Under the pieces are notes generated by a model. That model searched no databases, had not been told where the DNA came from, and saw nothing but the letters and a program-made list of their open reading frames with translations. Positions 6,708-12,624 of a stretch of DNA of 12,624 nt are shown here, piece after piece. Source of the DNA: Nocardioidaceae bacterium (GTDB taxonomy: Bacteria; Actinomycetota; Actinomycetes; Propionibacteriales; Nocardioidaceae); assembly GCA_013698435.1 (NCBI GenBank), contig JACCVA010000453.1, positions 1 to 12,624 of the forward strand, written 5' to 3'. Position 1 is the stretch's first letter. The number at the start of each line of letters is the position of its first letter. Position numbers and translations under genes: made by a program.

Positions 6708-8499
6708 GACGCAAACACCCGAAGCCACCACCGAAGCTGCCGACGTATCAGTCAAGACGACGGCCCGCAAGAAGTCAGGTGGCCTCAACTCGATGTTGAT
6801 CGGAGAGCTCAAGCAGCTCGCCGGCAGCCTCGGCATCAAGGGCACGACGGGGATGCGCAAGGGCGCACTCGTCGAGGCCATTTCTGCTCGCCAGTCCAGC
6901 AGTGCACTGCAGCCCCCCCGCAGCGGCGAAAGCCGCGAGCGCGTGAACGGGGCCGCCGGCGACGGCGACCAGCAGCAGCTCGCGGCTCCACCGCGAACCG
7001 ACCCGGCCCGAAGCGACGAGAGTCACGACGACCAGCCCCGCGGCGAGAAGTCGGACAACAGCAGCGGCAATCGGTCGAAGTCGGACGACCGAGGCGACAC
7101 CAAGCGCAACGACAACGGGCGCGGAAACGACACCCGTTCCGACAACAGTGGTGGCGACAGCACCACCCGCACGGACAGCAGCCGCAACGACAACAGGGGC
7201 GACGACGGTCGTGGCGGTGGCCGAAACAGCCGGCGCCGCAGCCGTAACCGTGACCGGGACCGCAGCAACGACCGCAGCAACATCCGCGAGCGTAGTGGTC
7301 GTCGCGACAACAACAGCGAGCCCGACACGCAAATCAACGACGACGATGTCCTGATCCCCGTGGCCGGCATCCTCGACCTGCTGGACAACTACGCGTTCGT
7401 CCGGACCAGCGGCTACCTGCCCGGCCCCAACGACGTCTACGTTTCGCTTTCGCTGGTCCGCAGGTTCAGCCTCCGCAAGGGCGATGCCATCACAGGTGCC
7501 GTGCGCCAGTTGCGCGAGGGCGAGCGGCGCGAGAAGTTCAACCCGATGGTCCGCCTCGACACCGTCAACGGCGCAGAGCCCGACACGGCAGCGCACCGGG
7601 TCGAGTTCTCCAAGCTGACCCCCCTGTACGCCGCCGAACGGCTTCGTCTCGAGACCGAGCCCGGGCTGGTCGCGACCCGGCTCATCGACATCGTCGCTCC
7701 TATCGGCAAAGGCCAGCGTGGCCTGATCGTCTCTCCCTCCAAGGCGGGCAAGACGCTCATCATGCAGGCGATCGCCAACGCGATAACGACCAACAACCCG
7801 GAGTGCCACCTGATGGTCGTGCTCGTCGATGAGCGGCCCGAAGAGGTCACCGAGATGCAGCGGGCCGTCAAGGGTGAGGTCGTCGCTTCGACGTTCGACC
7901 GGCCGGCCGATGACCACACCACGGTCGCCGAGCTCGCCATCGAGCGCGCGAAGCGACTCGTCGAGCTCGGTCACGACGTCGTCGTGCTGCTGGACTCCAT
8001 CACCCGTCTCGGCCGTGCGTACAACATCGCCGCGCCGGCGAGCGGGCGAATCCTGTCCGGTGGTGTCGACTCGTCCGCCCTCTACCCACCGAAGAAGTTC
8101 TTCGGCGCTGCCCGCAACATCGAGGACGGTGGTTCGCTCACCATCCTCGCCACCGCCCTCATCGAGACCGGGTCCAAGATGGACGAGGTCATCTTCGAGG
8201 AGTTCAAGGGCACTGGAAACATGGAGCTGCGGCTGCGGCGCGAGTTCGCCGACAAGCGAATCTTCCCGGCCATCGACATCGACGCCTCCGGTACCCGCCG
8301 CGAGGAGCTGCTCATGAGCAAGGACGAGCTGCAGATCACGTGGAAGCTGCGCCGGGTGCTGGCGGCCCTTGACGGCCAGCAGGCACTCGAGCTGCTCCTG
8401 AACAAGCTGAAGTCGACCAGGACCAACATCGAGTTCCTGATGCAGGTCAACAAGACCACCCCGACGGCTCAGGGGCTCCGCGAGTCCGGCGAGGACTGA
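6706..8499 (+). CDS. rho: Transcription termination factor Rho with disordered N-terminal insertion
   Basis: Hexameric RNA-dependent ATPase/helicase that ends transcription. It has 597 residues against about 419 in E. coli. The extra length is an insertion at about 65-213 between the Rho_N helical domain (27-62) and the cold-shock-like RNA-binding domain (about 214-290). The insertion is almost all N, D, R, S, G and T, with no aromatic residues in its core. The ATPase domain has Walker A PSKAGKT (344-350; E. coli PPKAGKT), DERPEEVTEMQR starting at D375 (E. coli D210), LDSITRLGRAYN, and the Q- and R-loop region through GTGNMEL. L373 corresponds to E. coli L208, the site where M. tuberculosis Rho has Met and tolerates bicyclomycin. 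The start is set by AAGGA six bases upstream of GTG. It stands alone between two control regions. Confidence 0.98.
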   Translation: MTQTPEATTEAADVSVKTTARKKSGGLNSMLIGELKQLAGSLGIKGTTGMRKGALVEAISARQSSSALQPPRSGESRERVNGAAGDGDQQQLAAPPRTDPARSDESHDDQPRGEKSDNSSGNRSKSDDRGDTKRNDNGRGNDTRSDNSGGDSTTRTDSSRNDNRGDDGRGGGRNSRRRSRNRDRDRSNDRSNIRERSGRRDNNSEPDTQINDDDVLIPVAGILDLLDNYAFVRTSGYLPGPNDVYVSLSLVRRFSLRKGDAITGAVRQLREGERREKFNPMVRLDTVNGAEPDTAAHRVEFSKLTPLYAAERLRLETEPGLVATRLIDIVAPIGKGQRGLIVSPSKAGKTLIMQAIANAITTNNPECHLMVVLVDERPEEVTEMQRAVKGEVVASTFDRPADDHTTVAELAIERAKRLVELGHDVVVLLDSITRLGRAYNIAAPASGRILSGGVDSSALYPPKKFFGAARNIEDGGSLTILATALIETGSKMDEVIFEEFKGTGNMELRLRREFADKRIFPAIDIDASGTRREELLMSKDELQITWKLRRVLAALDGQQALELLLNKLKSTRTNIEFLMQVNKTTPTAQGLRESGED

Positions 8500-8521
8500 C
8501 CCCAGAGGCCACCGGCATAAC

Positions 8522-8547
8522 GGAATGCGGGGTCGCTGGCAGGCGTT
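8522..8547 (+). promoter_or_regulatory. Sigma-R/SigH-type stress promoter of rpmE
   Basis: GGAAT at 8522-8526 and GTT at 8545-8547 are separated by exactly 18 bases, the published consensus (GGAAT-N18/19-GTT) for Streptomyces sigma-R and the related mycobacterial SigH. In Streptomyces coelicolor, rpmE for the zinc-type L31 is a known sigma-R target, and the gene downstream here is that type. Transcription would begin several bases after GTT, giving a leader of about 105 bases. No good sigma-70-type promoter is evident in the gap, although the overlapping TTGACA at 8546-8551 resembles a -35 without a matching -10. Confidence 0.65.
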
Positions 8548-8566
8548 GACAGCTGAAGGCAGGATT

Positions 8567-8661
8567 CGCCGGAGACGGCGCTCAGATGGCACACTTGCCT
8601 GCTGGTTCCGGTTCACGGCTCGTCGACGACGCGCCGACCCGGCGGCCTTAGAAAGGACACC
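8567..8661 (+). ncRNA. Structured 5' leader of rpmE (candidate L31 autoregulatory leader)
   Basis: The first hairpin is CGCCG 8567-8571 with CGGCG 8576-8580 closed by a GAGA (GNRA) tetraloop. The second pairs CCGG 8608-8611 with CCGG 8639-8642 and, inside, CGGC 8616-8619 with GCCG 8633-8636, around a GTCGAC-containing loop. The ribosome binding site AAAGGA (8652-8657) follows directly, four bases before ATG. L31 leader families, including an actinobacterial one, have been described. The structure and position fit, but I could not align it to the family model. Confidence 0.45.
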
Positions 8662-8877
8662 ATGAAGAAGGACATCCACCCGGCGTACGTCGACACTCAG
8701 GTCACCTGTACCTGTGGAAACACGTTTACGACCAAGAGCACGGCAGAGGGCGGCTCCATGCACGCCGACGTCTGCTCCAACTGCCACCCGTTCTACACGG
8801 GCAAGCAGAAGATCCTCGACACCGGTGGCCGTGTTGCCAGGTTCCAGGCGCGGTACGCCAAGAAGACCACCAAGTAG
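8662..8877 (+). CDS. rpmE: 50S ribosomal protein L31, zinc-binding (C+) type
   Basis: Component of the large ribosomal subunit at the central protuberance, bridging to the small subunit. It has 71 residues, normal for the family. The zinc ligands are all present: C16 and C18 in CTCG, and C38 and C41 in CSNC, followed by the signature HPFYTGKQ. It begins MKKDIHP, a usual L31 start, with AAAGGA four bases upstream. Having all four cysteines makes it the zinc form, which holds mobilisable zinc and contrasts with the cysteine-free form used under zinc starvation. It appears to be its own unit, with a stress-type promoter and structured leader before it and a strong terminator after it. Confidence 0.98.
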   Translation: MKKDIHPAYVDTQVTCTCGNTFTTKSTAEGGSMHADVCSNCHPFYTGKQKILDTGGRVARFQARYAKKTTK

Positions 8878-8885
8878 CTTCATCG

Positions 8886-8924
8886 CGACGCCGACCTCCT
8901 GCCCACGCGCAGGGGTCGGCGTCG
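8886..8924 (+). terminator. Hairpin terminator after rpmE
   Basis: CGACGCCGACC 8886-8896 pairs with GGTCGGCGTCG 8914-8924, and CCTG 8898-8901 pairs with CAGG 8910-8913. The stem is 15 bp with one bulged T and an 8-base loop. The following T run is only TT, as often seen in high-GC actinobacteria. It starts eight bases after the rpmE stop. No other stable terminator of this strength is seen in the window. Confidence 0.8.
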
Positions 8925-8925
8925 T

Positions 8926-8935
8926 TGCACGTGCA
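8926..8935. other. 10-bp perfect palindrome between rpmE and prfA
   Basis: TGCACGTGCA reads the same on both strands and follows the terminator by one base, 27 bases before the prfA start. It could be a small operator or simply part of the terminator tail. There is no further evidence for a bound factor. Confidence 0.35.
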
Positions 8936-8947
8936 GCGGTAGGCCAC

Positions 8948-8958
8948 AGGAGGTGATC
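8948..8958 (+). promoter_or_regulatory. Extended Shine-Dalgarno sequence of prfA
   Basis: The 11 bases AGGAGGTGATC are fully complementary to the 3' end of bacterial 16S rRNA (GATCACCTCCT). The core AGGAGG ends nine bases before the GTG at 8963. This settles the prfA start and predicts strong translation initiation, in contrast to the weak or absent sites of the downstream overlapping genes. Confidence 0.8.
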
Positions 8959-8962
8959 GGCA

Positions 8963-10045
8963 GTGTTCGAGGCAATCGACGCGCTCGTGGCCGAGCACGC
9001 GTCCCTGGAGCACCAGCTCGCCGATCCCGACGTCTTCTCCGACCTCGACCGAAGCCGCCGCCTGAACCAGCGTTACGCCGCCCTGACGGCGGTGGTCAGG
9101 ACGTACGCCGAATGGAAGGCAACGCTCGGCGACATCGAGGCGGCGCGTGAGCTGGCGACCGAGGACCCTGCGTTCGCCGCGGAGGCGGAACGGCTCGACG
9201 TCGAGCGGGGTGAGCTCGAGGAGCGGCTGAGACGGCTGCTGGTACCGCGCGACGAGGCCGACGCGAAGGACGCCATCCTCGAGATCAAGGCAGGCGAAGG
9301 CGGTGAGGAGTCGGCGCTGTTCGCCGGTGACCTGATGCGGATGTACTCCCGCTACGCCGAGCGACGCGGCTGGAAGACCGAGCTGCTCGACGAGACACCG
9401 AGTGATCTCGGCGGCATCAAGACCGCCACCCTTGCCGTGAAGGCCAAGGGAGCTCCCGAGCCCGGCGAGGCGCCGTACGCGCTGCTGAGGTTCGAGGGCG
9501 GCGTGCACCGCGTGCAGCGTGTCCCGGTCACGGAGTCGCAGGGGCGCATCCACACGTCGGCGGCGGGGGTGCTCGTAATGCCCGAGGCGGAGCAGGTCGA
9601 CGTCGTCATCGACGAGAACGACCTCCGTATCGACGTCTTCCGCTCATCCGGTCCCGGCGGTCAGAGCGTCAACACCACAGACTCCGCGGTCAGGATCACC
9701 CACGTCCCGACCGGCATCGTGGTGTCCTGCCAGAACGAGAAGAGCCAGCTGCAGAACCGGGAACAGGCGCTGCGCGTGCTGCGCTCCCGGCTGTTGCAAC
9801 GGGCCCAGGACGAGCGGGATGCGGAGACGTCCGATGCTCGGCGCTCGCAGGTCCGCACCGTCGACCGGTCCGAGCGCATCCGCACCTACAACTTCCCCGA
9901 GAACCGCATCACCGACCACCGAGTCGGCTTCAAGGCGCACAACCTCGACCAGGTGCTCGACGGCGAGCTGGACGCGCTGATTGGGGCCTGTGTCGACGCC
10001 GACCTCGCGGCCAGGCTCTCGGCGGTCGAGTCGCACAGCCCGTGA
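8963..10045 (+). CDS. prfA: Peptide chain release factor 1
   Basis: Class I release factor that recognises UAA and UAG stops in the ribosomal A site and triggers peptide hydrolysis. The length, 360 residues, equals that of E. coli RF1. An N-terminal coiled-coil domain (about 1-110) precedes KAGEGGEESALF. The stop-codon reading motif is PVT at 188-190, the RF1 class (PxT) rather than the SPF of RF2. The catalytic GGQ is at 232-234 in SSGPGGQSVNTTDSAVR, and the C-terminal RTYNFPENRITDHR is conserved. Q234 is the residue methylated by PrmC, whose gene overlaps this one by four bases (GTGA). The start is GTG 8963, supported by an ideal ribosome binding site. It opens the second operon after the rpmE terminator. 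Confidence 0.98.
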   Translation: MFEAIDALVAEHASLEHQLADPDVFSDLDRSRRLNQRYAALTAVVRTYAEWKATLGDIEAARELATEDPAFAAEAERLDVERGELEERLRRLLVPRDEADAKDAILEIKAGEGGEESALFAGDLMRMYSRYAERRGWKTELLDETPSDLGGIKTATLAVKAKGAPEPGEAPYALLRFEGGVHRVQRVPVTESQGRIHTSAAGVLVMPEAEQVDVVIDENDLRIDVFRSSGPGGQSVNTTDSAVRITHVPTGIVVSCQNEKSQLQNREQALRVLRSRLLQRAQDERDAETSDARRSQVRTVDRSERIRTYNFPENRITDHRVGFKAHNLDQVLDGELDALIGACVDADLAARLSAVESHSP

Positions 10046-10956
10046 CCGCGGACATCGGCTCGGTGCTGGGCGCTGCTGCGCAGCGGCTCGCATCGGCCAA
10101 GGTGGAGTCGGCACGGCACGACGCCGAGGCGTTGCTGGCATTCGTCCTCGCACAGCCACGCAGCATCCTTCACCGGCACCCGCCGCTCGATGCCGACCAG
10201 CGTGCTGCGTTCGACGCAGTCGTCGCCCGGCGAGAGCGTCGCGAACCGCTGCAGCACATCGTCGGCACCGCGGCCTTCCGACACCTGGAGCTCGAGGTCG
10301 GGCCGGGGGTCTTCGTCCCCCGCCCCGAGACCGAGGTCTTGGCCGGTGCGGCAGTCGCTGAGCTGCAGCGGCTGCAGGCAGCCGGGGTCGAGGCTCCCCG
10401 CGCGGTCGACCTGTGCACGGGCTGTGGTGCGGTGGCGCTCGCGTTGGCGACCGAGGTCTCCGGCTCGGTCGTCACGGCGGTCGAGCTGTCGCCCGACGCC
10501 GTGCGCTACGCATGGCGCAACGCCGCCGCCACCGGCGTCGACGTCCGCCAAGGAGACATCGCCGACGCGGTCGACGACCTGGCCGGCACGGTGCACGTCG
10601 TCACGGCGAACCCGCCGTACATACCGCTGGCTGCGTTCGAGAGCGTCGACGTGGAAGCGCGCGACTTCGACCCAGCGCCCGCCCTGTGGTCAGGTGACGA
10701 CGGCTTGGACATGATCCGTGTCGTCAGCGAGGTCGCTGCGCGGCTGCTGGTCGATGGCGGATTCGTCGCCTGCGAGCATGCGGACGTCCAGGGAAGCTCC
10801 GCGCCCGAGATCTTCGCCGCCAGCGGACTGTGGAGTGAGGCGCGCGACCATACCGACCTGGCCGGCCGTCCGCGCTACGTGGTCGCCCGACGGATGCGGC
10901 GCGATCTGCACGGCGCCGCTCACTCCTCAGGCTCGGCTGGCACGATAGCCCCGTGA
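10042..10956 (+). CDS. prmC: Release factor glutamine N5-methyltransferase
   Basis: Transfers a methyl group from S-adenosylmethionine to the glutamine of the GGQ motif in release factors, raising termination efficiency. It has 304 residues. The N-terminal helical domain (about 1-80) contacts the release factor. The methyltransferase domain has FVPRPETEVL (93-98 core), SAM motif I from D123 (DLCTGCG, with Cys where Ser is common), and the catalytic NPPY at 190-193. The C-terminal 15-20 residues (from about GAAHSSG) extend beyond the fold and look low in conservation. The GTG overlaps the prfA stop by four bases and has no clear ribosome binding site, so it is likely translated by coupling with its own substrate gene. 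Confidence 0.95.
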   Translation: MTADIGSVLGAAAQRLASAKVESARHDAEALLAFVLAQPRSILHRHPPLDADQRAAFDAVVARRERREPLQHIVGTAAFRHLELEVGPGVFVPRPETEVLAGAAVAELQRLQAAGVEAPRAVDLCTGCGAVALALATEVSGSVVTAVELSPDAVRYAWRNAAATGVDVRQGDIADAVDDLAGTVHVVTANPPYIPLAAFESVDVEARDFDPAPALWSGDDGLDMIRVVSEVAARLLVDGGFVACEHADVQGSSAPEIFAASGLWSEARDHTDLAGRPRYVVARRMRRDLHGAAHSSGSAGTIAP

Positions 10957-11606
10957 GCGACGTCTACTCCCTGAACGACCCGGCTCGGCGGTCCGAGGGC
11001 TTCGCCGCTGCGAAGTCAGCGCTCTCACGCAGCGGGCTGGTCGTCGTGCCTACCGACACCGTCTACGGAGTCGCGGCCGACGCCTTCGACCCTGCCGGCG
11101 TACGCCGACTGCTGCGCGCCAAGGGCCGAGGCCGAGCGAAGCCGGCCCCGGTGCTGATCGGCTCGCCTGACACGCTGCGCGCCCTGGCGACGAACCTGAC
11201 GCCGGAGGTCCGCGAGCTGGCCAAGAGCTTCTGGCCCGGCGGCCTGACGCTGATCTGCCGGCAACAGCCGAGCCTGCACTGGGACCTCGGCGACAACCGC
11301 GCGACGGTGGCGATCCGGATGCCTGACCATGAGGACATGCTGGCGCTGCTCGCTGACAACGGCCCGCTGGCCGTGAGCAGCGCCAACCTGACCGGCCAAC
11401 CCCCTGCCACGACGGTGGCCGACGCTCAGGACCAGCTCGGTAATGCCATCGACGTCTACCTCGACGCCGGCCCGACACCCGGCGCGACCGCGTCCACGAT
11501 CGTCGACGCGACCGGCGACACGCTCACCGTGGTCCGCGAAGGCGTCGTCAGCCTCGAACAGCTGCGCGAGCACGTCGCCGACATCGGACTCGCCGGGAGC
11601 GACTGA
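10953..11606 (+). CDS. L-threonylcarbamoyladenylate synthase (TsaC/Sua5 family)
   Basis: Makes threonylcarbamoyl-AMP from L-threonine, bicarbonate and ATP, the first step of the t6A modification at position 37 of ANN-decoding tRNAs. It has 217 residues: a single YrdC domain without the extra C-terminal Sua5 domain, so it is of the short TsaC type. Family motifs are PTDTVYG (T34-G39), the basic loop AKGRGRAKP, FWPGGLTLI, SSANLTGQ from S142, and ASTIVD near the C terminus. The GTG start overlaps the prmC stop as GTGA without a Shine-Dalgarno. A CACGAT 12 bases upstream could be an internal -10. The partner genes tsaB, tsaD and tsaE are not in this window. It uses threonine, the product of the cluster at the left. 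Confidence 0.94.
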   Translation: MSDVYSLNDPARRSEGFAAAKSALSRSGLVVVPTDTVYGVAADAFDPAGVRRLLRAKGRGRAKPAPVLIGSPDTLRALATNLTPEVRELAKSFWPGGLTLICRQQPSLHWDLGDNRATVAIRMPDHEDMLALLADNGPLAVSSANLTGQPPATTVADAQDQLGNAIDVYLDAGPTPGATASTIVDATGDTLTVVREGVVSLEQLREHVADIGLAGSD

Positions 11607-12624
11607 TGAGCGAGTACCTCCTCATCGGGCTGGTTGCGCTCGCGGTGACCTATCTGCTGGCGGTGGTGGCCCGCGAGCTGGCGATGAAGTTCGGTGCGTA
11701 CGCGCAGGTGCGTGACCGTGACGTGCACGAGATCCCGATCCCGTACTTCGGCGGGGTGGCGATCATGGGCGGGCTCACGGCGGCGTTCCTGGTCGCGAGC
11801 AAGCTTCCCTTCGCCACCCGGCCCGCAGGCGACCAGATTCTCAGCGACGCTCGGGCGATCCTCATCGGCGGGGCGGTCATCTGCCTGGTCGGCGTCATGG
11901 ACGACATCTTCGAGCTCGACGCGCTGACGAAGTTCGCGGGGGCGGTGATTGCCGCGGCGGTCGTCGTCGTGCAGGGAGTCCAGATCCTCTGGCTGCCGCT
12001 GCCCGGAGAGGGCTCGGTGTCGACGTTCTCGATGGACGCCTCCCAGGCAGGTCTGATCACGGTGATTCTCATCGTCGGCACGGCGAACGCTGTCAACTTC
12101 GTCGACGGCCTCGACGGTCTGGCCGCCGGCGTGGTGGGCATCGGGGCGGTGGCGTTCTTCACCTACTCGGTCCTTCTCGTCTTCATCAACGACAGCATCA
12201 AGGGGGCGAGCACGGCCGCCATCCTCACCGCGGCCCTGGCCGGCGCCTGTTTCGGCTTCCTGCCGCATAATTTCTTTCCCGCACGCATGTTCATGGGCGA
12301 CTCAGGTGCGCTGCTCATCGGCTTCATGCTCGCCTGCTCGGCGATCAGCCTCACCGGTCAGTACCCGACCTCGCGCATCACCGAAGGAGCCTTCGGGGCC
12401 TCCGCGAGCCTGCTGCCGGCCATGCTGCCACTGATCTTGCCGTTCGCGGTGCTCGTGGTGCCGTTCGTCGACATGCTGCTCGCGATCGTGCGGCGGACCC
12501 GGGCCGGCCGCTCCCCGTTCGCGCCGGACATGGGTCACCTGCACCACCGGCTGCTCGAGATCGGTCACTCCCAGCGGCGCGCCGTGCTGGTGATGTACCT
12601 GTGGGCCAGCCTGGTGGCCTTCGG
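11606..12624 (+). CDS. Polyprenyl-phosphate N-acetylhexosamine-1-phosphate transferase, WecA/TagO family (3' end cut by window)
   Basis: Integral membrane enzyme of the MraY/WecA/TagO family, which moves a sugar-1-phosphate from a UDP-sugar (GlcNAc in characterised WecA) to polyprenyl phosphate to start cell-envelope glycan synthesis. The first 339 residues are visible with no stop; family members run to about 360-400. It has many hydrophobic helices, starting with YLLIGLVALAVTYLLAVVA. Signatures: D99-D100 in MDDIFE, NFVDGLDGL at 164-172, MGDSGA from M230, and HLHHRLL from H311, the His-rich loop typical of WecA-like enzymes as against MraY. The ATG shares a base with the preceding stop (TGATG), with GGGAG six bases upstream. 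M. tuberculosis wecA follows sua5 in the same order. The exact substrate is inferred. Confidence 0.88.
   Translation, partial: MSEYLLIGLVALAVTYLLAVVARELAMKFGAYAQVRDRDVHEIPIPYFGGVAIMGGLTAAFLVASKLPFATRPAGDQILSDARAILIGGAVICLVGVMDDIFELDALTKFAGAVIAAAVVVVQGVQILWLPLPGEGSVSTFSMDASQAGLITVILIVGTANAVNFVDGLDGLAAGVVGIGAVAFFTYSVLLVFINDSIKGASTAAILTAALAGACFGFLPHNFFPARMFMGDSGALLIGFMLACSAISLTGQYPTSRITEGAFGASASLLPAMLPLILPFAVLVVPFVDMLLAIVRRTRAGRSPFAPDMGHLHHRLLEIGHSQRRAVLVMYLWASLVAF

Noticed and set aside
7036..7320. Repetitive GAC/AAC/CGC/AGC tract in rho as a foreign insertion or microsatellite
   Set aside because: It stays in frame, codes the disordered region seen in many actinobacterial Rho proteins, and has no flanking repeats or target-site duplication.
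8512..8531. Small hairpin after rho (GCAT/ATGC with six-base loop) as terminator
   Set aside because: The stem is only four strong pairs with a mismatch and no T run, and it overlaps the GGAAT box. It is too weak to call.
8546..8551. TTGACA as a sigma-70-type -35 for rpmE
   Set aside because: No TAnnnT lies 16-19 bases downstream. The match is better explained by the GTT box of the sigma-R-type promoter that it overlaps.
6775..8883. 702-codon open frame on the minus strand opposite rho and rpmE
   Set aside because: Its open state follows from GC-rich third positions of rho. The product is low complexity, rich in V, A and R, with no recognisable domain, and rho/rpmE on the + strand are certain.

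Overview
The window is a compact stretch of housekeeping genes from a high-GC Actinomycetota chromosome. The evidence is the strongly G/C-biased third codon positions, GTG start codons, genes linked by 1- to 8-base overlaps, and a gene order (argS, lysA, hom, thrC, thrB, rho, rpmE, prfA, prmC, tsaC/sua5, wecA-like) that matches, from memory, the Mycobacterium tuberculosis block Rv1292-Rv1302. A Propionibacteriales/Nocardioidaceae-like source is possible, but I cannot fix the family by reading alone. All genes lie on the + strand. There is no mobile element, CRISPR array, tRNA, rRNA or defence system. The large ORFs on the minus strand are codon-bias shadows.

Layout. Bases 1-80 hold two perfect 25-bp direct repeats and a -10-like hexamer placed for a leaderless argS transcript. 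Bases 81-6450 are one overlapping run: arginyl-tRNA synthetase, then diaminopimelate decarboxylase (lysine), homoserine dehydrogenase, threonine synthase and homoserine kinase (threonine). Together they cover the ends of the aspartate-family pathways. Bases 6451-6705 are a 255-bp control region for rho, with an extended -10 promoter, competing hairpins, a C-rich/G-poor tract and a hairpin around the start codon. Rho (6706-8499) carries a long disordered Asn/Asp/Arg/Ser/Gly-rich insertion. Bases 8500-8661 hold an exact sigma-R/SigH-type promoter (GGAAT-N18-GTT) and a structured leader for rpmE. A strong hairpin terminator follows rpmE. Bases 8963-12624 are a second overlapping run: release factor 1, the methyltransferase that modifies it, a threonylcarbamoyl-AMP synthase, and a truncated polyprenyl-phosphate sugar-phosphate transferase running off the right edge.

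How the genes fit together. The left half makes lysine and threonine and charges tRNA-Arg. The right half serves transcription and translation: Rho, L31, RF1, the GGQ methylase, and the first enzyme of t6A tRNA modification, which uses threonine as substrate. The last gene begins cell-envelope glycan assembly.

I found no new multi-gene system. The most interesting signals are regulatory: the sigma-R-type promoter and structured leader of rpmE, and the layered rho leader in which one GGTGC segment faces four GCACC copies.
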